A stretch of DNA of 64,000 nucleotides, from positions 62,001-126,000 of the forward strand of contig NZ_QKYV01000001.1 in assembly GCF_003253545.1 (NCBI RefSeq), written 5' to 3'. Position numbers and translations under genes: made by a program. Source of the stretch: Mesonia algae. GTDB lineage: Bacteria; Bacteroidota; Bacteroidia; Flavobacteriales; Flavobacteriaceae. A model generated the notes under the pieces. That model saw only the letters and a list, made by a program, of their open reading frames with translations. It was not told the DNA's origin and searched no databases. Of this stretch, positions 45,236-53,882 are shown one piece after another (position 1 is the stretch's first letter; each line of letters opens with the position of its first letter).

Positions 45236-46247
45236 CAGCTATTTTTTTTATAATATCATCAACAATCCAATTATAGGGGTTTACCTCATCAAAGTGAAAG
45301 TTTAGATTAGAATCCCAATAACCAGGACAGGCGTCATAACCTGATGAAGCAAAACCATAACTTATTTCTACAATAAGCGGCACCCCATCAAGGTAAACAA
45401 AATCAAATGCACAACATTCAGAACCCAGTTTTTTTACGGAATCAAAAGCTTTCTCTATCAAACCTCTATCGAACAATTCAACATCATATAAAAAATGACC
45501 ACTGCCTGAAGCTTTGAAGTCCCCATCTCTAACCATTCTTTTAATAGCTATCGCTCTGCCGCCTATAACTATCACTCTAAAATCTGAATCATTGTTTGGA
45601 ATGAAATCTTGAAAATAAATATACCCTATCTGTTTTCCTAAAACTTTAGAGTATTTAGGGGGAGAAAAAATTCTTAAAAAACTTTTAAACACCTCCTTAA
45701 GCGTTGTCTTTTTATTTTTATATTTCCTGTACCTCTCTCTCAATGCTGAAACACTATTATAACTTTCAAAACCACTTCCAAATGCCTTTTGTATTTTTGA
45801 AAGAGCCTCTTTTCTATTTTGAACCAAATCCACGTTAGATGAGCCAGCCCCTCCTCTAAGTTTCCATACTTTTGGAAAATTTGTACTATTTGCCCAACGA
45901 ACAGCATCTCTCTTCTCATAAAAGACATAAGAATTAATTGAGGGCAGACCTAGAGCCTCTAAGAGGTATTTCTGACCCACTTTATCATCAAAATGCCATC
46001 CTGTATCGAAATTAGGAAAAACAATGATTCCCGATTTCTGCAAAGCAAAAAGTAATTGCTTTGCAAACAAAACGTCTTTTATACCGTTATGGTGATGATG
46101 CCAAAGTAAAGCGTCACAACCTTTTAGTTGTCGAATAATATCAGATTCATAGCAGTTCACTAATTTATACGGGATGTTATTACTTTTACAGTAAGATACC
46201 CAATGTTGATGAAACCCTCTCTTGCTATTATGAATAGCTATATTCAT
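45228..46247 (-). CDS. RimK-like ATP-grasp protein
   Basis: A 339-residue protein with an ATP-grasp core: KVWKLRGGAGSSNVDLVQNR (about 125-145), FRVIVIGGRAIAIKRM and the metal-binding end ECCAFDFVYLDGVPLIVEIS followed by YGFASSGYDACPGYWD. RimK-type enzymes add amino acids to carboxyl groups. Third ATP-grasp of this cluster; with uronic acids expected from the dehydrogenases at its head, an amide decoration of the glycan is a reasonable guess. It overlaps the GT gene by 8 bases; an insert of about 35 residues (RERYRKYKNKKTT region) is unusual. Confidence 0.78.
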   Translation of the reverse strand: MNIAIHNSKRGFHQHWVSYCKSNNIPYKLVNCYESDIIRQLKGCDALLWHHHHNGIKDVLFAKQLLFALQKSGIIVFPNFDTGWHFDDKVGQKYLLEALGLPSINSYVFYEKRDAVRWANSTNFPKVWKLRGGAGSSNVDLVQNRKEALSKIQKAFGSGFESYNSVSALRERYRKYKNKKTTLKEVFKSFLRIFSPPKYSKVLGKQIGYIYFQDFIPNNDSDFRVIVIGGRAIAIKRMVRDGDFKASGSGHFLYDVELFDRGLIEKAFDSVKKLGSECCAFDFVYLDGVPLIVEISYGFASSGYDACPGYWDSNLNFHFDEVNPYNWIVDDIIKKIAVG

Positions 46248-46297
46248 TCTTTCATGATTGTTCTGAGTTCTAATTTTCTTAATGAATATTTTAACAT

Positions 46298-47410
46298 TTA
46301 ATCAATTTTACGATTCAATATATTAGATAATATTTCTCTGTGCGACTCACAAGAAATAAGGTTGCTTAAAATTATCTTCTTTCTTTTATTCCAGAAACTT
46401 GGCAAAAAGCCTTTATTAATTAACCCTAATATATATCTGGATTTTACTGGTTCTATATAAGCATTATATAATGCCTGCTTCCGATTTACAAAATCATCAA
46501 ATTTTTCATTTAAGGTCGAATCATTCTTTATAATTCTATTTAAATTTTCAATATTATAAGGTAAGTTCCGCTCATCAATATCTTGAATTACCGCATCTCG
46601 ATTAAATTGTTCGAAATAATGCTTTTTGTAAGTAATTTTTTCTTTTGATATGCTCAAGGTGACGGCCATACCATAATTCCAAATTGTATTTCTTTGTTTA
46701 GGATTATCAAAAATAAAATTACCTAAAGAGTAAAATATTGGAGCATTTTTATAAACCTCTTCTCCTCCTATACAATGTGTATGATGGTTCACTACAGCAT
46801 CAGCACCACAATCAATAAAGTAGCGAAATGTTTTTTTAAGTCTGGGGCTTGGCAAATTGTACATTTCATGGCCCCCATGATGAATTACAATTACTTTATC
46901 GGCTTTTCTCTTTGCTTTGCTAATTAAATAAAACATGTCCATTTCCGAAAACCCACTGGCTTTAAACCCCTCTCTATTTTTAGTAGACCACTCGTTCTCA
47001 CAAACATTGATAATTGCTAACTTAACGTCATTTTTAATTTTATAAATAATATCTCTTTCTGTATTAATTTTACCCGCTCCAACATACTCGATATTATTAT
47101 CATCTAAATGTATTAGAGTTTCTTTTAAACCGGCACTCCCATAATCCATAATATGATTATTAGCGAGTGTAACTATATCAAACTTGTTTTCTTTGAGAAA
47201 TAAAATATTAATTGGATCTGCTTTTAAAGAAGGTCCCGATTTAATTATCGCATTATCATGTGAAGTTAGAGGACACTCCAAGTTAGTCAATCTAAAATCT
47301 GCTTCATTCAAAAGCACTTTAAAGTCATCCTTTAATATTTTTTTAGACGTATCTAGACTTAAATCTGCTCGATTAATTGGACAGTAATCACCTGTAATAA
47401 AAACTTTCAT
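46298..47410 (-). CDS. CapA-family protein (poly-gamma-glutamate / capsule type)
   Basis: A 370-residue member of the CapA family (metallophosphatase-like fold): GDYCPINR (7-14), LTNLECPLTSHD, TLANNHIMDYG, IHHGGHEMY and VNHHTHCIGGEEVYKNAPIF, with SLGNFIFDNP. All metal-binding His/Asn/Asp blocks are present. Named after poly-gamma-glutamate capsule genes, it also occurs in polysaccharide clusters, where its role is unclear. No signal peptide or membrane segment is seen, unlike classical CapA. The gene ends 50 bases before the RimK-like gene and adjoins the NodB-like gene. Confidence 0.85.
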   Translation of the reverse strand: MKVFITGDYCPINRADLSLDTSKKILKDDFKVLLNEADFRLTNLECPLTSHDNAIIKSGPSLKADPINILFLKENKFDIVTLANNHIMDYGSAGLKETLIHLDDNNIEYVGAGKINTERDIIYKIKNDVKLAIINVCENEWSTKNREGFKASGFSEMDMFYLISKAKRKADKVIVIHHGGHEMYNLPSPRLKKTFRYFIDCGADAVVNHHTHCIGGEEVYKNAPIFYSLGNFIFDNPKQRNTIWNYGMAVTLSISKEKITYKKHYFEQFNRDAVIQDIDERNLPYNIENLNRIIKNDSTLNEKFDDFVNRKQALYNAYIEPVKSRYILGLINKGFLPSFWNKRKKIILSNLISCESHREILSNILNRKID

Positions 47411-48520
47411 TTAGATTAATTTAGCTAATTCATTAGATGATAAATACTCTACTTCTGGCCACCTTTTTTCAATTTCATCTAATAACTCATTAAATAGTGC
47501 CAGATTTAGCTTTCTGTTGTTAGCGTTTATACTGCCAATAAAATTTACCCTGTGTATTGAAATAATAGCAGGTTTGTTCCAAAAAAATGAATTTTCAATT
47601 TCCTTAAGACTCAAGCCTACCCAATCTTTAGTTGCATTAGAAAAAGGTTCGAAAACAACATTTCTTATTAGATATTTTTGCCCACTTTGATTGGTCTTAC
47701 CTAAATAATTTCTTTTTATTATTAGAGAATCTTTTGAATGATTAGGCACTCTTTGTGCACTAACTCCCTGAATGTGTGTAACACCCAGTTCAGCTAAATA
47801 GTTTTCTATTTCCTCATCCCAAGTATAATTTGGTGCAATAAATGTTTTTGATGCAAAACCAAAAAGTTTATGAAATTGATTATAAGCTTCGCTAAGAATA
47901 TTTTTATAACTATAACTATAACCTCCTTTAGATATTCCAAAAGCAGCTTGATAACTATCTCTTGATTCTGTAACAATGTTAGCACTTACACCAAAAATAT
48001 TAAGTTTAAATGCTTCAAGGGTTTCTTTATTACCCTTTTGCAGATCGTGCATCCAAGCATCAATATTTAAATGTTCTCTACCGTGTAATTGAGGAATGAA
48101 TATTTTATTATCAATTCCTTCTTGCCAAAGTTTCTTTACATTTTCTCGACCAGTATATTTCTTTAATGTATCATCCAGAGTTTCATTATAATATTTTTGA
48201 AAGTTGGACTCCCTAATTTTATCAAAATCAGGATTAGCTGTTAAAAAATTGGCAGTTATTACTGGCTTCTTTTTCCGATTTTCCAAACAGCAAAACAACG
48301 ATTCTAAATCTTCGTCACTTTCTATACTGTCATTTTGCATATAAGGACATCGATCTACTTTAAAACCCTTTCTTTTTAAAGTCTCAATTGATTCTTTTGA
48401 AGGAATTCGAATACTTCCCCAGTCATCAGATTCAATTACCACTATTTTACGCCTAGTTTTCCAACCCTTTGCATTTAAAATATTTCGCCCAATATAAGGT
48501 TTTATATTATTTATTTTCAT
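47411..48520 (-). CDS. NodB-like polysaccharide deacetylase family protein, paralogue 2
   Basis: A 369-residue protein close in layout to 38793-39911: KIVVIESDDWGSIRIPSKES, LHGREHLNIDAW, ISIHRVNFIGSINANNRKL. It has the same metal-binding Asp and His sets and no signal peptide. Its start at 48520 is the first gene of a second transcriptional segment, after a 385-base gap. It ends directly against CapA. Two paralogues in one cluster suggest two different acceptors. Confidence 0.78.
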   Translation of the reverse strand: MKINNIKPYIGRNILNAKGWKTRRKIVVIESDDWGSIRIPSKESIETLKRKGFKVDRCPYMQNDSIESDEDLESLFCCLENRKKKPVITANFLTANPDFDKIRESNFQKYYNETLDDTLKKYTGRENVKKLWQEGIDNKIFIPQLHGREHLNIDAWMHDLQKGNKETLEAFKLNIFGVSANIVTESRDSYQAAFGISKGGYSYSYKNILSEAYNQFHKLFGFASKTFIAPNYTWDEEIENYLAELGVTHIQGVSAQRVPNHSKDSLIIKRNYLGKTNQSGQKYLIRNVVFEPFSNATKDWVGLSLKEIENSFFWNKPAIISIHRVNFIGSINANNRKLNLALFNELLDEIEKRWPEVEYLSSNELAKLI

Positions 48521-48905
48521 AAGTTATCAACTTAGCTTAATATACTTAAAAAATTGAAATTAGCTCTTAAAGACCATAGTTATATTTGTCAAATAACTAT
48601 GTTATTATGCGAAATTGGAAATAAATTGTTTATTAAAAAAAACTTGAATATTTACTTTTTTAAATCTTGCCAAGATAAAGTAATATTTATTAATAATGTT
48701 TTTTCGAATTCATTTCAAACTCACTAATGAAAAGAGGATCTCTTGAAGCAATAATAACCAATATTTTTAATTAATCTTTGAATCTCCAAATATTAATAAG
48801 AATTTATTTAATATATTATAATGACTTTTAGGGTCATAACTGGTTTTGACTTTTTCTAGGATAAATAAGAATTTGGACTTAACTCAATGAAAATGAAATT
48901 TCATA
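48521..48905. other. Gene-free gap inside the capsule cluster
   Basis: AT-rich, without an open frame. It holds the inverted repeat at 48575-48601. I could not find a minus-strand TAnnTTTG box. It divides the cluster into an upstream (48.9-59.3 kb) and a downstream (36.1-48.5 kb) segment. Confidence 0.5.
48575..48601. promoter_or_regulatory. Inverted repeat in the capsule cluster gap
   Basis: CATAGTTAT (48575-48583) and ATAACTATG (48593-48601) are a perfect 9-base inverted repeat with a 9-base loop that itself contains a plus-strand TATATTTG (48581-48588). It may be an operator, an attenuator stem or an antisense promoter; it has no T run, so it is not a standard terminator. Confidence 0.4.
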
Positions 48906-50039
48906 TTATTTACTCCAAACTACCCGATTAATATAATCTGTATAACTAATAATAATGCGAACCACTTTTTCAGAAACGTTAGGCATACTATAATCCGCTA
49001 CCTCCCTAAAGTTGCGTTCACCTTCTATTTTTTGCCTTTCTAATTGCACCAAGCCTTGAAGTATTCTTTCTGCATTCATACCCACCATCATAACCGAGGT
49101 CTCTTCCATAGCCTCAGGACGTTCGTGAGCTTCTCGTATGTTAAGTGCTCTAAAGTTTAATATAGAAGATTCTTCACTGATGGTACCAGAATCGGAAAGA
49201 GCTGCAAATGAATTCATTTGCAAGGCATTATAATCATGAAAACCTAAAGGCTTTAAAAACTTGATATTATTATGTGTCTCCATCTTTTTCTTTTCAAGCA
49301 TTTTCCTCGTTCTTGGATGTGTAGAAACGATAACAGGATATCCATATTTTTCTGCTATTATATTTAAGCTTTCCATAAGACCTTTAAAATTTTTATCAGA
49401 ACTAATATTTTCTTCCCGATGGGCAGAAACCACAAAATATTTTCCTTGTTCTAACTCTAATTTATTTAACACCCTTGATCTTTTAATTTGAGGTAAATAA
49501 TAATTTAATACCTCAAACATTGGTGAACCTGTTTTGATCACACGATCTGAAGGCAAACCTTCTCTTAATAAATATTCACGAGCAATATCACTATAGGTTA
49601 AATTTACATCTGCGGTATGATCAACTATTTTCCTATTGGTCTCTTCTGGCACCCTCTGATCAAAACATCTGTTTCCTGCTTCCATGTGGAAAATTGGAAT
49701 TTTTCTTTTCTTGGCTGCAATTGCACACAAACAAGAGTTGGTATCTCCTAAAACTAAAAATGCATCCGGTTGTATTTCCTCTAAAATAGGGTTTATATTT
49801 ATTAAAATTTGACCTGCGGTTGTGGTTGCATTAGAACCTGCAGCATTCAAAAAATGATTGGGTTTACGTATGCCGAGATCTTCAAAAAATACTTCATTTA
49901 ATTCATAATCATAATTTTGACCGGTATGTACTAGGATATGCTCTATGGCCTCAGAAGAATCCAATGCCAATAAAACTCTTGAAAGTCTTATAATTTCTGG
50001 TCGAGTTCCTACAACGGTGATCACTTTTAATTTCTCCAT
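48906..50039 (-). CDS. UDP-N-acetylglucosamine-2-epimerase-type enzyme, CapG/WbjD-like
   Basis: A 377-residue epimerase of the WecB fold: VVGTRPEIIRLSRVL, LVLGDTNSCLCAIAAKKRKI, FHMEAGNRCFDQRVPEETNR, VSAHREENIS and LSDSGTISEESS. The GNRCFDQRVPEE variant separates it from ordinary WecB and is the form found in CapG/WbjD/FnlC, which carries out the last C2 epimerization making UDP-N-acetyl-L-fucosamine. Its neighbours CapF-like (50479) and CapE-like (51645) complete that pathway, so this assignment is strong. Confidence 0.88.
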   Translation of the reverse strand: MEKLKVITVVGTRPEIIRLSRVLLALDSSEAIEHILVHTGQNYDYELNEVFFEDLGIRKPNHFLNAAGSNATTTAGQILININPILEEIQPDAFLVLGDTNSCLCAIAAKKRKIPIFHMEAGNRCFDQRVPEETNRKIVDHTADVNLTYSDIAREYLLREGLPSDRVIKTGSPMFEVLNYYLPQIKRSRVLNKLELEQGKYFVVSAHREENISSDKNFKGLMESLNIIAEKYGYPVIVSTHPRTRKMLEKKKMETHNNIKFLKPLGFHDYNALQMNSFAALSDSGTISEESSILNFRALNIREAHERPEAMEETSVMMVGMNAERILQGLVQLERQKIEGERNFREVADYSMPNVSEKVVRIIISYTDYINRVVWSK

Positions 50040-50042
50040 GTT

Positions 50043-50471
50043 TTATAATTTTGTAAAATAATTTTCATTAAATCTATATTCATCATTGACCTCTCCAAGC
50101 ATATAATCTGACATGGCCAATAATTTAGAATTTTCTACTAATGCTTGTATACTCGTTACAAATCCTGGGGGGACATATAAAATATGAAGTCCTTTATCAT
50201 CAATTTGAAATGTGATAATTTCGGACTTAGGGTCTGGCTCTTGCCAATTATTAATTCTGACTAATTTTATTTCAAAATTTCCCTGTATAACGCTAAACCA
50301 TCTTTTTTCAATTTTATGTCCTTGCCAAGCCCGAATGAATTCCAGTTCTTTATTTTCAATCGTATATATGCGTTTTACCTCTATTGCATTAAACTTGTTA
50401 TTGAATTGAATTTCCCCTCGATCGTCGCGATGATTATTTCCTTTGATAATTTGAGGCTCTCTCATATACAA
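50043..50471 (-). CDS. WxcM/FdtA-like cupin sugar isomerase
   Basis: A 142-residue single-domain cupin: RDDRGEIQFNNKFNAIEVKR, FIRAWQGHKIEKRWFSVIQG and PPGFVTSIQALVENSKLLAM. The GHKIEKRWF block corresponds to the His/Arg-lined pocket of FdtA/RmlC-like enzymes. It lies between the capF-like and capG-like genes (7 and 3 bases). It may be an auxiliary isomerase or a binding protein for a 4-keto sugar; the classical FucNAc pathway does not need it. Confidence 0.72.
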   Translation of the reverse strand: MYMREPQIIKGNNHRDDRGEIQFNNKFNAIEVKRIYTIENKELEFIRAWQGHKIEKRWFSVIQGNFEIKLVRINNWQEPDPKSEIITFQIDDKGLHILYVPPGFVTSIQALVENSKLLAMSDYMLGEVNDEYRFNENYFTKL

Positions 50472-50478
50472 CTAGCTA

Positions 50479-51624
50479 TTAGACCACTTCAAAATAAGTA
50501 TCTGGACGCTTAGGGTCAAAAATTTCATTGACCCACATTACGGTAACCATATCTGATTCTCCCAAATTTTCAATATTGTGTGTATAGCCAACCGGAATAT
50601 CTAAAACCTCTAACTTGTTGCCCGAAACAAAATATTCAATCACCTTAGATGGTTCATCTACTCTTCTAAAACGTATGGCACCTTTTCCTGAAACTACTAA
50701 AAACTTCTCATTTTTGGTATGATGCCAATGATTGCCCTTTGTAATTCCTGGTTTAGAGATATTAACAGATACTTGTCCTCGATCTGATGACTTTATAAAC
50801 TCGGTAAAAGAACCTCTTTCATCTATATTCATCTTTAGAGGATAGGAAAACTGATCTTCTGGCAAGTAACTTAAATAAGTAGAATAAAGTTTTTTGGTGA
50901 AAGGATCTGAAAATTTAGGAACCTGTAAAGTTTTTCGACTTTCTTTAAAGGATTCTATTAATTCTACTATGCTACCTAATTTAATTTTACGTTCGCTAGA
51001 AACCTTGTAGTAATTTTCAGTTTTATTTTCTGAAATATTTAAACAGTTAAGTAACTCTTTCACCACATCATCAATATACACTAAGGTCATATCTACATTT
51101 GGATTATTAACTTGTATGGGTAAATCGTGAGTTATATTATGACAAAAAGTTGCTACCGCACTATTATAATTAGGTCTACACCATTTACCAAAAACATTTG
51201 GAAATCGATAAATAAAAAGCTCAGCACCAGTTTCTTGGCTGTATTTTAAAAGTAAGTCTTCTCCAGCCTTTTTAGATTTACCATAAGGATTATCTAATGT
51301 TGCTTGGATAGAAGATGAAATCATAATAGGGCAAGCATTTTGGTGTTTTTTTAAAAGTGAAAGTAAATCTTTTGTAAAACCATAATTTCCTTCCATAAAT
51401 TCTTTTTCTTCCCTAGGCCTATTTACTCCAGCCAAATGAAAAATAAAGTTAGCTTCTTTGCAATATTCATCTAATAAACTTACATCGGTATTTCTATTAA
51501 ATTCAAGTATGCTAAGTTCAGAACTGATATGTGCACATGTAGATTTCTTTTCTTTAATGTTATTAAGTTCTGCTACTAAGTTTTTTCCTATAAATCCTTG
51601 CGAACCTGTAATTAGTATTTTCAT
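50479..51624 (-). CDS. CapF-like bifunctional SDR-cupin enzyme
   Basis: A 381-residue protein: an N-terminal short-chain dehydrogenase (about 1-240: ITGSQGFIGKNL, FIFHLAGVNRPREEKEF, NPYGKSKKAGEDLL) fused to a C-terminal cupin (about 265-381: KGNHWHHTKNEKFLVVSGKG). This two-part layout is typical of CapF/WbjC/FnlB, which epimerizes and reduces the 4-keto sugar in UDP-FucNAc synthesis. Zinc-binding His residues of the cupin are present. Confidence 0.9.
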   Translation of the reverse strand: MKILITGSQGFIGKNLVAELNNIKEKKSTCAHISSELSILEFNRNTDVSLLDEYCKEANFIFHLAGVNRPREEKEFMEGNYGFTKDLLSLLKKHQNACPIMISSSIQATLDNPYGKSKKAGEDLLLKYSQETGAELFIYRFPNVFGKWCRPNYNSAVATFCHNITHDLPIQVNNPNVDMTLVYIDDVVKELLNCLNISENKTENYYKVSSERKIKLGSIVELIESFKESRKTLQVPKFSDPFTKKLYSTYLSYLPEDQFSYPLKMNIDERGSFTEFIKSSDRGQVSVNISKPGITKGNHWHHTKNEKFLVVSGKGAIRFRRVDEPSKVIEYFVSGNKLEVLDIPVGYTHNIENLGESDMVTVMWVNEIFDPKRPDTYFEVV

Positions 51625-51644
51625 AAATTAACTGAATCTAGTTT

Positions 51645-52652
51645 CTATTTCATCATTTCTTGCACAATCGGCAAAGACTTTAAGAGTTTTTTCATTCCCT
51701 CCACATCTTGCTGTTGGGTGTTAGATGAGTTATAATCTTCAATTTCTGCAATAGTCTCACTCCCTTCTGAAAAGTACTTATCATAATTTAAATCACGATT
51801 ATCTGCAGGTATTCTATAAAACTCCCCCATGTCCTCAGATTTGGTCATCTCCTCCCGCGTACATAGAGTTTCGTATACTTTTTCCCCGTGACGTGTTCCA
51901 ATAATTTTTATGGGAGCATCTGATTTGCACAGTTCTTTAATAGCTTGAGCTAAGTCTCCTATCGTTCCTGCAGGTGCTTTATTCACAAACAAATCACCAG
52001 AATTAGCATTTTCAAAAGCAAATAGCACCAATTCTACCGCCTCGTCTAAAGACATCAAGAACCGTGTCATATTAGGATCTGTTATCGTTAATTCTTTCCC
52101 TTCTTTAATTTGTTGTAAGAACAATGGAATAACAGATCCTCTTGATGCCATTACATTTCCATACCTCGTTAAACAAACCGTGGTATCTTTTAAGTTTCTT
52201 GAGGCAGCAATAGCCACCTTCTCCATTAAAGCTTTCGATATACCCATGGCGTTAATAGGGTAAGCTGCCTTATCTGTACTTAAACAGATTACTTTTTTTA
52301 CTTTATTAAATGCTGCGGCATCAATCACATTTTGAGTACCCATCACATTGGTTCGTGTTGCTTCTAATGGAAAAAACTCACAAGAAGGTACTTGCTTTAA
52401 TGCGGCTGCATGGAATACGTAATCTACTCCCCTCATCGCTCTTTCAATACTGTCATAGTTCCTTACGTCCCCAATATAAAATTTAAGTTTTTCACTTTGT
52501 AAGACGTTGCGCATATCATCTTGTTTTTTTTCATCTCGTGAAAAAATACGGATTTCTGAAAAATGATCCGTATGTAAAAACCGATTGAGCACTGCATTTC
52601 CAAATGAACCAGTACCTCCAGTAATTAGAAGTGTATTACTTTTTATGTTCAT
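51645..52652 (-). CDS. CapE-like UDP-GlcNAc 4,6-dehydratase/5-epimerase
   Basis: A 335-residue SDR enzyme: LLITGGTGSFGNAVLNRF, DYVFHAAALKQVPSCEFFPL, LSTDKAAYPINAMGISKALM, YGNVMASRGSVIPLF and KAPAGTIGDLAQAI. The MGxSK variant, where the usual catalytic Tyr is replaced by Met, is typical of CapE/WbjB/FlaA1-type dehydratases. It starts UDP-N-acetyl-L-fucosamine synthesis by dehydrating UDP-GlcNAc with C5 inversion. Its start overlaps the preceding GT gene by 17 bases. Confidence 0.9.
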   Translation of the reverse strand: MNIKSNTLLITGGTGSFGNAVLNRFLHTDHFSEIRIFSRDEKKQDDMRNVLQSEKLKFYIGDVRNYDSIERAMRGVDYVFHAAALKQVPSCEFFPLEATRTNVMGTQNVIDAAAFNKVKKVICLSTDKAAYPINAMGISKALMEKVAIAASRNLKDTTVCLTRYGNVMASRGSVIPLFLQQIKEGKELTITDPNMTRFLMSLDEAVELVLFAFENANSGDLFVNKAPAGTIGDLAQAIKELCKSDAPIKIIGTRHGEKVYETLCTREEMTKSEDMGEFYRIPADNRDLNYDKYFSEGSETIAEIEDYNSSNTQQQDVEGMKKLLKSLPIVQEMMK

Positions 52653-53856
52653 AATAAATTCTTTCTAAAAAATGATATAACTTTTTACTTTGTATATTTT
52701 TATTGAAATATTTTTCTGCTATTTCCTTCCCCTTTAGACCTACTTCTTTTGCTTCAGTAGGTTCCTCTAAAGCAAAGCTTAATACTTGTGCAAAAGCATT
52801 AATCGACCCTGGCTCAGCAAAGTAAATAGATTTTTTATCTTCGAGATAATCTGGGATTTCACCCACCGACGTAGCGCAAACTGGATTACCTGTTGCTAAA
52901 TATTCTCCTAATTTCGTAGGAAAACCACCTTGTGCTTGTTTAGAGTCTGGTCTTGGTAATACTAATAATTTGGCATTGCTAATAATTGAAGGTATTAAAT
53001 CCCTAGAATATTCTCCCATCCATTTTATTCTTTTAGCTTGATTCAACTCCTTAATACGTGATTGATGACTTGGTGTATCGTAATTCCAAGCTCCAACTAA
53101 ATAAAGATTTAATGAAGGATAATTATAAGAAATTTTATTAAAAGCTTCAATCAAAATATTTACCCCATCTTTAGCATCATTCATAACTCCTACAAATGCT
53201 ATATAAGGGCTTTTGAATTCTTCTGGAGGAGTGTTTCTTACTTTAAACCTATCCAGATCTACTGTCATGGGCAAATGAAATAATAAGGGAACATCTTTAA
53301 AACTATTATAATGATTAATGAGATTTTTTGTCATCAAAATTAAACCATCCAATTTGTTTATATATTTCTTCTCAAAAAATTGTTGTTTAACAGTCCCCAA
53401 TCTTTTCTGCAAAACATTGCCTTTATTATCATGATGAATATCAAGAAACTCACTCATTTCGGAAATTAGTTTAAAAGCTTTATTTGGAAATGAAGCAATA
53501 ATCTTCCATAACATTAAATCATTTTCAGACCAAACAATTCCTTCAAAACCATTTAATTCCTTATAAATTTTTCTCTTATTTGCTACGAGATTGAAGTGGC
53601 TACTAATATACTTGTAATATCTTTTTTTCCAGATTGTATCTACTATTTTAGAATTAAAATAATTCAATTTCACACCATCGATTTCTGTATTGGTTTGAAA
53701 TTTTCTCTTTTCCTCAACACTTTTGTAATTTCCAATAATAAAAATTTTAACTTCTACGCCTAGATTATTTAATCCTTCAATTAAGGTCAGCCATCTGTTT
53801 CCTGTTGCCGACGAGGAATAATATGGATTAGAGTTTATAAAAATTTTAACTTGCAT
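52636..53856 (-). CDS. Glycosyltransferase family 4
   Basis: A 406-residue GT-B enzyme beginning KIFINSNPYYSSSATGNRWL, with PYIAFVGVMNDAKDGVNILIE, KRIKWMGEYSRDLIPS, and QAQGGFPTKLGEYLATGNPV near the donor site. It lacks a clean EX7E, having FPTKLGEY instead. It likely adds a sugar of the repeat unit; the linkage cannot be read. Confidence 0.88.
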   Translation of the reverse strand: MQVKIFINSNPYYSSSATGNRWLTLIEGLNNLGVEVKIFIIGNYKSVEEKRKFQTNTEIDGVKLNYFNSKIVDTIWKKRYYKYISSHFNLVANKRKIYKELNGFEGIVWSENDLMLWKIIASFPNKAFKLISEMSEFLDIHHDNKGNVLQKRLGTVKQQFFEKKYINKLDGLILMTKNLINHYNSFKDVPLLFHLPMTVDLDRFKVRNTPPEEFKSPYIAFVGVMNDAKDGVNILIEAFNKISYNYPSLNLYLVGAWNYDTPSHQSRIKELNQAKRIKWMGEYSRDLIPSIISNAKLLVLPRPDSKQAQGGFPTKLGEYLATGNPVCATSVGEIPDYLEDKKSIYFAEPGSINAFAQVLSFALEEPTEAKEVGLKGKEIAEKYFNKNIQSKKLYHFLERIYYEHKK

Positions 53857-53882
53857 GAAGACTATTTTTTTAATGTTGAAAA

